Of a stretch of 8,651 nucleotides of DNA, positions 1 to 6,988 are shown piece after piece (position 1 is the first letter of the stretch; every line of letters starts with the position of its first letter). Below the pieces are notes generated by a model that saw only the letters and a list, made by a program, of their open reading frames with translations, was not told where the DNA came from and searched no databases. Origin of the DNA: Betaproteobacteria bacterium RIFCSPLOWO2_02_FULL_62_17 (GTDB lineage Bacteria; Pseudomonadota; Gammaproteobacteria; Burkholderiales; SG8-39). The DNA lies in contig MEQV01000135.1 in NCBI GenBank assembly GCA_001770355.1, positions 16,104 through 24,754 on the forward strand, read 5' to 3'. The translations under genes were made by a program, and so were the position numbers.

Positions 1-13
1 ACGGGAGCGAGCG

Positions 14-487
14 ATGAGCTACAAACGAATTCTGGTACCGATCGACGGCAGCGCCACCTCGAAGGCCGGACTCAAGGAAGCGTTGAAACTGGCGCGAATC
101 CCGGGAGCGCGCTTGCGCCTGCTGCACGTGGTGGACGAATCGCCCCTCCTCAGCCTGCCCGAAGCCGGGTACTCGATCGACACGGTCATCGAGGATTTGA
201 AGCGCTCGGGTAAAGCACTGCTTGCCAGCGTGGCGAAATCCGCGACCGCGCAAGGCGCGAAATGCGAAACCGCGATGGTCGAAAGCATGGGCATGCGCGT
301 CGCCGACCAGATCACGTCCGACGCGAAGCGCTGGCGCGCCGACCTCATCGTCATCGGCACCCACGGCCGGCGCGGCGTGCAGCGCCTGCTGATGGGCAGC
401 GACGCGGAACTGGTGGTTCGTAACACCACTATACCGGTGCTGCTGGTGCACGGGACACAACGCAAAACGGTCAAGCGCAAACGCTGA
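14..487 (+). CDS. Universal stress protein, UspA family, ATP-binding type
   Basis: A 157-residue single-domain USP, the usual length for a one-domain member. The N-terminus reads KRILVPIDGS, the typical first strand and loop (D11) that contacts the nucleotide in this family. The C-terminal half holds the motif G-x2-G-x9-G-S (G115, G118, G128, S129) that marks ATP-binding USPs, followed by the last strand PVLLV. The basic tail (KTVKRKR) is a small extension past the fold. The ATG at 14 is preceded by GGGAG six bases upstream, supporting the start. Proteins of this family are cytoplasmic dimers induced by starvation, oxygen limitation or respiratory stress; the exact role here is unknown. It is the only + strand gene and converges on the alcohol dehydrogenase with 18 nt between stops. 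Its promoter lies outside the window, so possible co-regulation with the oxidase genes cannot be judged. Confidence 0.95.
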   Translation: MSYKRILVPIDGSATSKAGLKEALKLARIPGARLRLLHVVDESPLLSLPEAGYSIDTVIEDLKRSGKALLASVAKSATAQGAKCETAMVESMGMRVADQITSDAKRWRADLIVIGTHGRRGVQRLLMGSDAELVVRNTTIPVLLVHGTQRKTVKRKR

Positions 488-505
488 TCTTCGCCGGCCA
501 CTGAT

Positions 506-1495
506 TCAGGGCAGCAACACCGCCGCGCCTTCCAGCCGCCCTTCGCGCAGGCAGCTCAGCGCCTCGTTGGCCGCTTCCAAAGGGTAGGTTTCAACGGAAA
601 CCCTGACCGGCACTTGCGGAGCAATGGCGAGAAACGCTTCGCCGTCCGCGCGCGTCAGGTTGGCCACCGATACCACGCGCCGCTCACCCCACAGAATCTC
701 ATAGGGGAACGCCGGGATATCGCTCATGTGGATGCCGGCGCATACCACCGTGCCGCCCTTGTCGAGGGCGCGCAGCGCCGCCGGCACCAGCGCACCGACG
801 GGCGCGAAGATCAGCGCCGCATCGAGTGCTTCGGGCGGCGGCTGGTTCGAGCCGCCTGCCCAGCAAGCACCCAGTCCGCGCGCAAACTGCTGCGCCGCCA
901 GATCTCCGGGACGGGTGAAAGCATAGACCTGCCTGCCCTGGTGGCGCGCCAGCTGCGCGACGATGTGCGCCGCGGCGCCAAATCCATAGATGCCCAGTTT
1001 CTCCGCGCCCTCCGCCATCGACAGCGCGCGATAGCCAATCAACCCCGCGCACAGCAGTGGCGCCGCTTGCGCGTCCGAATATCCCTGCGGCAGCCTGAAG
1101 CAATAACGGTGATCGGCAATCGCGTGATCGGCATAGCCGCCCTCGATCTGCCAGCCGGTGAAGCGCGCCTGGTCGCAAAGATTCTCGCGGTCGCGGCGGC
1201 AGTAAGCGCAAATGCCGCAGGTCCATCCCAGCCAGGGAACACCTACCCGCTCCCCGACGGAAAAACCGCTCACCCCTTCGCCCGATTCGACAATGCGTCC
1301 CACGATCTCATGGCCGGGAACGACAGGATGGCCCGGGAAGGCCAGTTCGCCATCGACGATATGCAGGTCGGTCCGGCAAACGCCGCAGGCGCAAACACGC
1401 AGCAACAACTGCCCCCGGCCAGGACGCGGCACCGACCGCGTTCTGGCCAGCAGCGGACGGCCCGCCTGTTCCAGCACCATCATCCGGCTTGGCAT
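506..1495 (-). CDS. Zinc-dependent alcohol dehydrogenase (MDR superfamily)
   Basis: A medium-chain dehydrogenase of 329 residues from the chosen start, normal length for the family. Catalytic zinc ligands are visible as C40 (in CGVCRTD), H62 with the following E63 (PGHE) and C149 (LLCAG). The structural zinc lobe has four cysteines at 93, 96, 99 and 107. The Rossmann glycine motif GFGAAAH lies near 171-177. It should interconvert alcohols and aldehydes with NAD(P) in the cytoplasm; the substrate cannot be read from the sequence. A GTG at 1522 and an ATG at 1516 are possible earlier starts. I prefer ATG 1495 because GGGA lies five bases upstream and the protein then begins just before the conserved first strand MMVLEQ. 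It follows the small membrane protein gene by 41 nt with no visible terminator, so it may be the last gene of the cco transcript; a role in fermentative or low-oxygen redox balance is inference. Confidence 0.9.
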   Translation of the reverse strand: MPSRMMVLEQAGRPLLARTRSVPRPGRGQLLLRVCACGVCRTDLHIVDGELAFPGHPVVPGHEIVGRIVESGEGVSGFSVGERVGVPWLGWTCGICAYCRRDRENLCDQARFTGWQIEGGYADHAIADHRYCFRLPQGYSDAQAAPLLCAGLIGYRALSMAEGAEKLGIYGFGAAAHIVAQLARHQGRQVYAFTRPGDLAAQQFARGLGACWAGGSNQPPPEALDAALIFAPVGALVPAALRALDKGGTVVCAGIHMSDIPAFPYEILWGERRVVSVANLTRADGEAFLAIAPQVPVRVSVETYPLEAANEALSCLREGRLEGAAVLLP

Positions 1496-1536
1496 TTTAA
1501 TCCCGCCTCGACCCATGGCCACCGCGCCCAGGGCTT

Positions 1537-1770
1537 TCAGCGGTTCACCTCGGCCGCCGAGCGTGCCAGCAGCCAGGTCATGCCGCTCGACAAGGCGGCA
1601 AAGAACCAGAAAAAGAAGAATCCGATCGAGTAGATGGCGATGCGCGACAGCGGGATGACGCGCCAGAACAGCACCAGTTCATCCGGATCGAACAGGGCGA
1701 AGAACAGCATCTCGCCGACGCACGCCGCGAGAAACGAAGGCCAGAGTATCCACGCAGCAGGCTTCAGCAT
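1537..1770 (-). CDS. Small two-helix inner-membrane protein of the cbb3 cluster, function unknown
   Basis: A 77-residue protein with two hydrophobic segments (about 6-27 and 43-67), the second unusually aromatic (GFFFFWFF at 50-57). The loop between them contains FDPDEL, and the C-terminus is short and polar (EVNR). I recall similar small proteins after fixH in betaproteobacterial cco clusters, including the internal FDP and the final EVNR, but know no assigned function. A GTG start at 1779 is possible, but the ATG at 1770 has a near-perfect Shine-Dalgarno sequence seven bases upstream that the GTG start would overlap. It lies 20 nt after fixH. Position suggests a role in oxidase assembly or stability, or simply co-expression; the sequence has no metal-binding motif, cysteine pair or heme motif to favour a particular step. 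Confidence 0.85.
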   Translation of the reverse strand: MLKPAAWILWPSFLAACVGEMLFFALFDPDELVLFWRVIPLSRIAIYSIGFFFFWFFAALSSGMTWLLARSAAEVNR

Positions 1771-1777
1771 TGCCCCC

Positions 1778-1783
1778 ACCTCC
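1778..1783 (-). promoter_or_regulatory. Strong Shine-Dalgarno site deciding the start of the small membrane protein
   Basis: On the - strand the sequence reads GGAGGT, seven bases before the ATG at 1770. It overlaps the alternative GTG codon at 1777-1779, which argues that ATG 1770 is the true start. It is one of the strongest ribosome binding sites in the window, along with the GGAGG before ccoP. Confidence 0.75.
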
Positions 1784-1790
1784 CCTTCAA

Positions 1791-2285
1791 TCAGCGCATC
1801 GAATCAAGCCGCGTGCCGCCGCCATTCTTGTCCAGATCGCCGGCTATGCGCCAGGTGCCCGCGGGATCTTCCAGTATCAGGCGGCGCGCCTCATGACTGA
1901 GCGACGGCAGCTCGCCCGCGTAGAGGTTTCCGCCCCACGCGACCAGCAGCAAATCGCGATCCTCGCCGGCGCGCGTCGGATGAACGATCCGCAAGCGCAA
2001 CGTCGGCGGCAACACCGTGTCGGCGCTCATGGCAACCCCTACCTTGCCGCCCGCAAAATCGACCTGCGCGGCGATATTCAGCGCCCGCGCGCGCTGCTCC
2101 CGCGCCAGCACCTGATTGATCGCCAGGCCGCGCTTGTAATAGTCCTCGGCCACCAGGCCGTCGTCGCTGCGGATGGCCAGGGCCATGGTGGCGATCCCGG
2201 CAATAATCACCGCCGCGGGCCCCACCATCAGCAACCAGGGCCAGGGCTCGCGATACCAGGGCAAGGGTTTCGTGCCTGCCTGCAT
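1791..2285 (-). CDS. fixH: FixH/CcoH family cbb3 oxidase assembly protein
   Basis: A 164-residue FixH-type protein with one N-terminal membrane helix (about 17-38) following the PWYREPWPWLL stretch typical of the family, then a periplasmic domain. The segment just after the helix, DDGLVAEDYYKRGLAIN, is the best-conserved FixH signature. FixH/CcoH is a membrane-anchored factor associated with cbb3 maturation and reported to contact the oxidase subunits. The gene follows ccoG, as in most cco clusters. A GTG start at 2294 (three residues longer) is possible, but ATG 2285 has GGTGA five bases upstream and is preferred. The protein ends in a short polar, glycine-containing tail (KNGGGTRLDSMR). Family assignment is firm; the molecular role is known only in outline. 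Confidence 0.9.
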   Translation of the reverse strand: MQAGTKPLPWYREPWPWLLMVGPAAVIIAGIATMALAIRSDDGLVAEDYYKRGLAINQVLAREQRARALNIAAQVDFAGGKVGVAMSADTVLPPTLRLRIVHPTRAGEDRDLLLVAWGGNLYAGELPSLSHEARRLILEDPAGTWRIAGDLDKNGGGTRLDSMR

Positions 2286-2290
2286 CGGGT

Positions 2291-2295
2291 TCACC
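2291..2295 (-). promoter_or_regulatory. Ribosome binding site favouring ATG 2285 for fixH
   Basis: The - strand reads GGTGA with five bases to the ATG at 2285. The competing GTG start at 2294 lies inside this motif and has no clear purine-rich site before it, so the shorter fixH reading is preferred. Confidence 0.5.
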
Positions 2296-2298
2296 GTT

Positions 2299-3783
2299 TC
2301 AGCGAATCACAAATACCGAGTGTTCGCGCGCGGCGATGCGCGCGTCGCCGGCATCCTGCACTTCGATTTCGATGGCATGCGCGCCCGATGGGGCCTGTCC
2401 GGGCTGCAACCGTAGTTTCAGCGGCACCATGAGCGAGGTCGCCGCCGCGACCATGATGGTGTCATTCGCCGCCACCGCAAGCGTCGGCAGGCCGGATGCC
2501 CGGATCACGAAGGTTTCCGCGGATTCGCGCGTGTTCATCAGTTGCAGACGATATACGTTTTCGATGCTGCCGTCTTCCATCTCGCGCGAGAAACTGCCGC
2601 GGTCGCGTATCACATCGAGCTTCAATGGCTGGCGCAGCGAAAGGGAGACAAGAGCGCCAGCCGTTATCACCACCAATAGCGCGGCGTATGCCAGCATCCG
2701 CGGCCGCGCCAGGCGCCGCAGAATCCGGCGAAAATCCCAGCCATGCAGCAGCGCGTTCTCGGTTGAATAACGGATGAGACCGGGCGCGTAGCCAAAGTTG
2801 CGCATCACCCGGTTGCAGGCATCGATGCAGGCAGTGCAGCCGATGCATTCGTACTGCAGGCCATCGCGAATGTCGATGCCGGTCGGGCAGACCTGCACGC
2901 ACAGGTTGCAATTGACGCAGGCACCCAGGCCGAGCGCCGCCGGATCGGCGCTCTTGAAGCGCGGACCGCGCGGCTCGCCCCGGGCGCGATCGTAGGTGAT
3001 GATCATGGTGTCCTGATCGAACATGGCGCTCTGGAAGCGCGCATACGGACACATGTGTTTACATACCTCTTCGCGCATCCAGCCGGCATTGCCATAGGTG
3101 GCAAAGCCATAGAAGATGATCCAGAAACTTTCCCAGGGCCCGGTGGAAAACGCCGCGACCTCTTCCGCCAGTTCGTGGATCGGCGTGAAATAGCCGACGA
3201 AGGTGAACCCGGTCCAGACCGAGAGCGCGATCCACAGGAAATGCTTGGTGGTCTTGAGGCGGAACTTGCGCGCGCTCATCGGTTCGGCGTCAAGGTTTAT
3301 GCGACGGGTGCGGTCCCCTTCGACCTTGCGCTCGATCCAGAGAAAAATCTCGGTGTAGACGGTCTGCGGACAGGCATAGCCGCACCACAGGCGTCCCGCC
3401 GCGGTGGTGAAAAGAAACAAGGACAGCGCCGAAATCACCAGCAGCGCGGTGAGATAGATGAAATCCTGCGGCCACAGCACCAGACCGAAAATGTAGAACT
3501 TGCGCGCCGCCAGGTCGAACAGCACCGCCTGCCGGCCGTTCCACTGCAACCAGGCGCCGCCATAGAACACCAGTTGGGTCGCGAGGACCAGCGCCACGCG
3601 CCATCCGGCGAACCAGCCGCTTACCGCGCGCGGATAGATCTGCTTGCGGACTTCGTAGAGCGGTTCCTCGATCACCGCCAGCGCGTCGATGGCCTCCTTG
3701 GGAACCAAGTGCACCACGGCGGCTTTCCCGCTTGCGGCAGGGCCGGTATCCGCCGCCTGCAAAACAGGCCGGCGGGGACTCAT
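2299..3783 (-). CDS. ccoG: Cytochrome c oxidase accessory protein CcoG (FixG/RdxA family)
   Basis: A 494-residue membrane iron-sulfur protein, usual length for CcoG. It has hydrophobic helices near 62-82, 106-128, 182-202, 217-231 and 363-383. A CGYACP motif lies at 134-139 and CKHMCP at 241-246. Two ferredoxin-type 4Fe-4S clusters are supplied by C289/C292/C295/C299 and C313/C316/C319/C323. The C-terminal part (about 390-494) is the immunoglobulin-like FixG domain. Work on CcoG homologues links it to reduction of Cu(II) to Cu(I) for the cbb3 copper site; all cysteine motifs expected for this are intact. Its ATG overlaps the ccoP stop in an ATGA junction, implying translational coupling, and fixH follows closely. 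Confidence 0.97.
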   Translation of the reverse strand: MSPRRPVLQAADTGPAASGKAAVVHLVPKEAIDALAVIEEPLYEVRKQIYPRAVSGWFAGWRVALVLATQLVFYGGAWLQWNGRQAVLFDLAARKFYIFGLVLWPQDFIYLTALLVISALSLFLFTTAAGRLWCGYACPQTVYTEIFLWIERKVEGDRTRRINLDAEPMSARKFRLKTTKHFLWIALSVWTGFTFVGYFTPIHELAEEVAAFSTGPWESFWIIFYGFATYGNAGWMREEVCKHMCPYARFQSAMFDQDTMIITYDRARGEPRGPRFKSADPAALGLGACVNCNLCVQVCPTGIDIRDGLQYECIGCTACIDACNRVMRNFGYAPGLIRYSTENALLHGWDFRRILRRLARPRMLAYAALLVVITAGALVSLSLRQPLKLDVIRDRGSFSREMEDGSIENVYRLQLMNTRESAETFVIRASGLPTLAVAANDTIMVAAATSLMVPLKLRLQPGQAPSGAHAIEIEVQDAGDARIAAREHSVFVIR

Positions 3784-4694
3784 CGCTTCGGCGTCGCGGA
3801 ACCGGCCAGACCGTAGACGTAGGCGGCAAGAATATGCACTTTGGCGTCGCCGAGAAAGTCTTTGTGCGCCGGCATCATGCTGGTGCGCCCGCTGGTGATG
3901 GTTGCGATCACCTGATCCTCCGATGAACCGTGCAGCCAGATTTTATCGGAAAGATTGGGCGCGCCGAGTTGCGGATTGCCCTTGCCTTCAGCACCGTGGC
4001 AGGCCGCGCAATTGGACTTGAACTTCTCTTGCCCCCGGACGGCCCGGGTCGCATCGTGCGTATGGCCCGACAGGGAAAACACATAATGGGCCACATCCCT
4101 GGTGCCTTCGGCGCCCAGCGAGGGACCCAGGGCCGGCATCACCCCGTTACGGCCGTTGGCGATGGTGGTCTTGATGGTCTCCGGATCGCCGCCATAAAGC
4201 CAGTCGCCATCCGTGAGATTGGGAAATCCACGGCTGCCGGCACCGTCGGAGGCGTGGCACTGCGCGCAGTGATTGAGAAACAGTTTCTGCCCGATGGCGC
4301 GCGCCTCGGGATCGTTCGCCACCGCCTTGATGTCACGGCCGGAGAATTTCTGAAACAGCGGGCCGTACTGTGCATCGGCCAGCTTGATCTCCTCCTGGTA
4401 CTCGCCCGTCGAGGTCCAGTTGAGCGTTCCCCGATACAAACCCAGACCGGGATAAAGAACCAGGTAAGCCAGGCCGAACACAATGGTGATGATGAACAAC
4501 CACATCCACCAGCGCGGCAGCGGATTGTTGTATTCGCCGAGATCCTCGTCCCAGGTATGTCCGGTGGTTTGCGAGGTGCCGCCGGCCACGCGCCGAGAAC
4601 TCATCGCCATGAGCAGAACCAGACAGGCGATGATCGACACGATGGTGATCACGCCGATATAAATCTCCCAGAAGCCGCTGGTGAAATCGCTCAT
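3780..4694 (-). CDS. ccoP: cbb3-type cytochrome c oxidase subunit III, diheme CcoP
   Basis: A 304-residue subunit with two N-terminal membrane helices (about 9-31 and 62-82) and two periplasmic cytochrome c domains. Heme c sites are CAQCH at 143-147 and CAACH at 229-233; the likely distal methionine ligands are M186 (VMPALG) and M274 (MMPAH). CcoP accepts electrons from soluble or membrane cytochromes c and passes them toward CcoO and CcoN. The segment between the helices carries the family feature HTWDEDLGEYNNPLPRWW (46-63). The start overlaps the ccoQ stop (ATGA), with GGAGG seven bases upstream inside ccoQ. Nothing is missing or truncated; assignment is secure. Confidence 0.98.
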   Translation of the reverse strand: MSDFTSGFWEIYIGVITIVSIIACLVLLMAMSSRRVAGGTSQTTGHTWDEDLGEYNNPLPRWWMWLFIITIVFGLAYLVLYPGLGLYRGTLNWTSTGEYQEEIKLADAQYGPLFQKFSGRDIKAVANDPEARAIGQKLFLNHCAQCHASDGAGSRGFPNLTDGDWLYGGDPETIKTTIANGRNGVMPALGPSLGAEGTRDVAHYVFSLSGHTHDATRAVRGQEKFKSNCAACHGAEGKGNPQLGAPNLSDKIWLHGSSEDQVIATITSGRTSMMPAHKDFLGDAKVHILAAYVYGLAGSATPKR

Positions 4695-4864
4695 CGCCGG
4701 CCCTCCGCGTCGCTGCCCTGCTCGCTTTCGCCGTCCAGAAACGGCAACTGCGCCGCCTCGGCAAACCCTTTGCGCGGGCCGCTGCTGTACGCCCAGAGGA
4801 ATATGCCGATGAAGGTGACAAACGAAATCACCGTTACCGCGACCCGAAGGGTATTGATGTCCAT
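4691..4864 (-). CDS. ccoQ: cbb3-type cytochrome c oxidase subunit IV, CcoQ
   Basis: A 57-residue gene in the gap between ccoO and ccoP. The protein begins MDINTLRVAVTV, has a single membrane helix (about 7-26) ending in the FLWAYS motif, then GPRKGFAEAAQLPF and an acidic tail (DGESEQ) ending in GRR. This one-helix layout with a conserved W-A-Y-S at the helix end is typical of CcoQ, which stabilises the association of CcoP with the CcoN-CcoO core. AAGGT six bases before the ATG acts as ribosome binding site. The stop overlaps the ccoP start, so ccoP translation is probably coupled to it. Confidence 0.93.
   Translation of the reverse strand: MDINTLRVAVTVISFVTFIGIFLWAYSSGPRKGFAEAAQLPFLDGESEQGSDAEGRR
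4702..4706 (-). promoter_or_regulatory. Ribosome binding site for ccoP inside ccoQ
   Basis: The - strand reads GGAGG, seven bases before the ccoP ATG at 4694. It lies within the last codons of ccoQ, consistent with coupled translation across the ATGA overlap. Confidence 0.6.
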
Positions 4865-4884
4865 GCTCAACCTTGCCTTGAGAT

Positions 4885-5496
4885 TTATCTGGCTTTGAGG
4901 GCTATGCCCAGTACCTGCAGATAAGCAACCAGCGCGTCCTGCTCGGTCTTGCCCGCGAGCGCCTGGCGGGCGCCGGCGATGTCCGCATCGCTATAGGGGT
5001 GCCCGAGCGTGCGCAGCACCTCGAGCTTGGTGTCGATGCTGCCGGCATCGGCAGGGGTTTTTGCGAGCCAGGGGTAGGCGGGCATGTTGGATTCGGGCAC
5101 CAGCGTGCGCGGATTATCGAGATGTATTCGGTGCCAATCATCGCTGTAGCGGCCGCCCACGCGCGCCAGATCCGGTCCGGTGCGTTTGCTGCCCCACTGG
5201 AATGGCCGGTCATAGACAAATTCGCCCGCCACCGAATAATGGCCATAGCGCTCGGTCTCCGCGCGGAACGGGCGGATCATCTGCGAATGGCAGTTGTAGC
5301 AACCCTCGCGAATGTAGATATCGCGCCCGGCAAGCTGCACCGCCGTATAGGGCGCGAGGCCGGTCACCGGTTCGGTGGTGGAACGCTGAAAGTAAAGCGG
5401 CACGATCTCCACCAGGCCGCCGACCGCGACCACGAGAATGATCAGCACAATCAGCAGCGGACTGTTTTTCTCGATGATTTCATGACTGAAGTTCAC
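4885..5496 (-). CDS. ccoO: cbb3-type cytochrome c oxidase subunit II, monoheme CcoO
   Basis: A 203-residue subunit, normal length. One N-terminal membrane helix (about 13-35) anchors a periplasmic monoheme cytochrome c domain. The heme motif is CYNCH at 66-70 within the family signature EGCYNCHSQMIRPF; the likely axial methionine is M138 in PESNMPAYPWL. CcoO relays electrons from CcoP to the low-spin heme b of CcoN. The start is a GTG at 5496: the protein then opens with NFSHEIIEKN, matching the conserved CcoO N-terminus, and there is no in-frame ATG nearby. The upstream purine stretch GAAAGAA overlaps the end of ccoN, ten bases away. Confidence 0.97.
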   Translation of the reverse strand: MNFSHEIIEKNSPLLIVLIILVVAVGGLVEIVPLYFQRSTTEPVTGLAPYTAVQLAGRDIYIREGCYNCHSQMIRPFRAETERYGHYSVAGEFVYDRPFQWGSKRTGPDLARVGGRYSDDWHRIHLDNPRTLVPESNMPAYPWLAKTPADAGSIDTKLEVLRTLGHPYSDADIAGARQALAGKTEQDALVAYLQVLGIALKAR

Positions 5497-5506
5497 GATG
5501 GTTCTT

Positions 5507-6928
5507 TCACGCGTGTGCCGGCAATGGGATGGGCGCCACGGCCGGCGTCCCGGCCGCGATGGTTTTGAAGACGTTCCATGCCATGATCAGCATGCCCGCC
5601 AGATAAAGGATGCCGCCCGCGAGGCGAATGACATAGAACGGGTAGGTCGCCTTGACGCTTTCCACGAAGGTGTAGGTGAGCGTGCCATCGCTGCCCACCG
5701 CGCGCCACATCAAGCCCTGCATGACGCCTGCAATCCACATCGCGGCGATGTAGAGCACGATACCCACGGTCGCCAGCCAGAAATGCAGCGTGATCAGCCT
5801 GATGCTGTACATCCCGGGACGGTTGAACAGGCGCGGAATCAGAAAGTAGATGCTGCCCATGCTCACCAGTCCCACCCAGCCCAGCGCGCCCGAGTGCACG
5901 TGTCCGATGGTCCAGTCGGTGTAGTGCGACAGCGCATTCACCGTCTTGATCGACATCATCGGCCCCTCGAAGGTCGACATGCCATAGAAGGACAGCGAGA
6001 CGATCAGGAACTTCAGAATCGGGTCGGTGCGCAGCTTGTGCCACGCCCCCGAGAGCGTCATGACGCCGTTGATCATGCCGCCCCACGAGGGTGCCAGCAG
6101 AATCAGCGAGAACACCATGCCGAGAGACTGCGTCCAATCCGGCAGCGCCGTGTAATGCAGGTGGTGCGGACCCGCCCACATATAGGTGAAAATCAGCGCC
6201 CAGAAGTGCACCACCGACAGGCGATAGGAATAGATCGGCCGTTCAGCCTGCTTGGGAATGAAGTAATACATCATGCCGAGAAAGCCCGCCGTCAGGAAAA
6301 AGCCTACGGCGTTATGCCCGTACCACCATTGCACCATCGCATCCTGGACGCCGGCGTACGCGGAGTAGGACTTCCAGAACGATACCGGCAGCGCCGCGGA
6401 ATTCACCAGGTGCAGGATGGCCACGGTGAGAATGAAGGCGCCGAAGAACCAGTTCGCCACGTAGATGTGCGGCGTTTTGCGGCGTGCAATCGTGCCAAAA
6501 AACACGATCGCATAAGACACCCATACCAGCGTGATCAGAATGTCGATGGGCCATTCGAGTTCGGCGTATTCCTTGCCCGAGGTATAACCCAGGGGCAGAG
6601 TGATGGCAGCCAGCACGATCACCGCCTGCCAGCCCCAGAACGCGAACTCCGCGAGCCCCCCTGCGAACAGCCTGGCGTAACAGGTGCGCTGCACGGCGTA
6701 GAGGGAAGTGGCAAACAGCGCGCAGCCGCCGAACGCGAAGATCACCGCATTGGTGTGCAAGGGCCGCAACCTGCCGTAACTCAGCCATGGTGTGTTGAAT
6801 CCCAGGTCCGGCCAGATGAGCTGGGCCGCGATGATAACGCCGACAAGCATGCCGACCACGCCCCAAACCACGGTCATGACGGCGAATTGGCGCACTACCC
6901 GATAGTTGTAACTGGTGTCTGGTTGCAT
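5507..6928 (-). CDS. ccoN: cbb3-type cytochrome c oxidase subunit I, catalytic CcoN
   Basis: A 473-residue polytopic protein with about twelve hydrophobic helices, the C-family heme-copper oxidase core that reduces O2 to water and pumps protons. Metal ligands are intact: H58 (PLHTN) and H345 for low-spin heme b, H343 for heme b3 (GHVHSG), and H205 (YGHNAVGF), H255 and H256 (GPHHLHY) for CuB. Y249, one turn before the HH pair, is the tyrosine expected to cross-link to H205 in C-family enzymes. E321 (FEGPMM) matches the conserved glutamate near heme b3. The start ATG is preceded by GGGA six bases upstream. A leader of 57 nt separates it from ccoS, and a probable FNR-dependent promoter reaches back into ccoS. 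It leads ccoNOQP. Confidence 0.98.
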   Translation of the reverse strand: MQPDTSYNYRVVRQFAVMTVVWGVVGMLVGVIIAAQLIWPDLGFNTPWLSYGRLRPLHTNAVIFAFGGCALFATSLYAVQRTCYARLFAGGLAEFAFWGWQAVIVLAAITLPLGYTSGKEYAELEWPIDILITLVWVSYAIVFFGTIARRKTPHIYVANWFFGAFILTVAILHLVNSAALPVSFWKSYSAYAGVQDAMVQWWYGHNAVGFFLTAGFLGMMYYFIPKQAERPIYSYRLSVVHFWALIFTYMWAGPHHLHYTALPDWTQSLGMVFSLILLAPSWGGMINGVMTLSGAWHKLRTDPILKFLIVSLSFYGMSTFEGPMMSIKTVNALSHYTDWTIGHVHSGALGWVGLVSMGSIYFLIPRLFNRPGMYSIRLITLHFWLATVGIVLYIAAMWIAGVMQGLMWRAVGSDGTLTYTFVESVKATYPFYVIRLAGGILYLAGMLIMAWNVFKTIAAGTPAVAPIPLPAHA

Positions 6929-6942
6929 CCCTCGTCCCGCCG

Positions 6943-6967
6943 CTGTCGTTGATACACCTGTCGTGAT
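6943..6967. repeat. Short imperfect direct repeat in the ccoN leader
   Basis: On the + strand CTGTCGTTGAT (6943-6953) and CTGTCGTGAT (6958-6967) are near-identical, differing by one inserted T and separated by four bases. Both lie in the predicted 5' untranslated leader of ccoN. They could be a binding site for a second regulator, or chance; no known operator is recognised. Confidence 0.3.
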
Positions 6968-6982
6968 GACAACTGTTTCGGC

Positions 6983-6988
6983 ATGCTA
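6983..6988 (-). promoter_or_regulatory. Predicted -10 element of the ccoN promoter
   Basis: The - strand hexamer TAGCAT matches TATAAT at positions 1, 2, 5 and 6. Its centre is 31 nt from the centre of the FNR-type palindrome at 7010-7023; class II FNR promoters have about 32. The first three bases are the ccoS stop codon. Transcription would start near 6976 and give a leader of about 48 nt before ccoN. Predicted from spacing and consensus only. Confidence 0.6.

Noticed and set aside
614..1633. A 339-codon + strand frame antisense to the alcohol dehydrogenase and running into the small membrane protein gene
   Set aside because: Low-complexity R/A/Q-rich translation with no recognisable motif; the opposite strand holds all zinc ligands of the dehydrogenase.
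1771..1779. GTG start at 1779 for the small membrane protein
   Set aside because: It overlaps the strong GGAGGT ribosome binding site that serves ATG 1770.
3930..4898. A 322-codon + strand frame antisense to ccoP and ccoQ
   Set aside because: No family features, and the opposing frames encode two intact heme motifs and the CcoQ helix.
5946..5959. FNR-like site TTGATCGACATCAT inside ccoN (nine of ten consensus bases)
   Set aside because: It lies in conserved ccoN coding sequence (around MMSIKTV), about 450 nt upstream of ccoO with no promoter-like hexamer at the right spacing that I could see; probably chance.
5498..6952. A 484-codon open frame on the + strand antisense to all of ccoN
   Set aside because: The translation is rich in R, H, Q and D with no domain or membrane pattern, while the - strand frame is an unmistakable CcoN. 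It is a by-product of GC-rich codon use.
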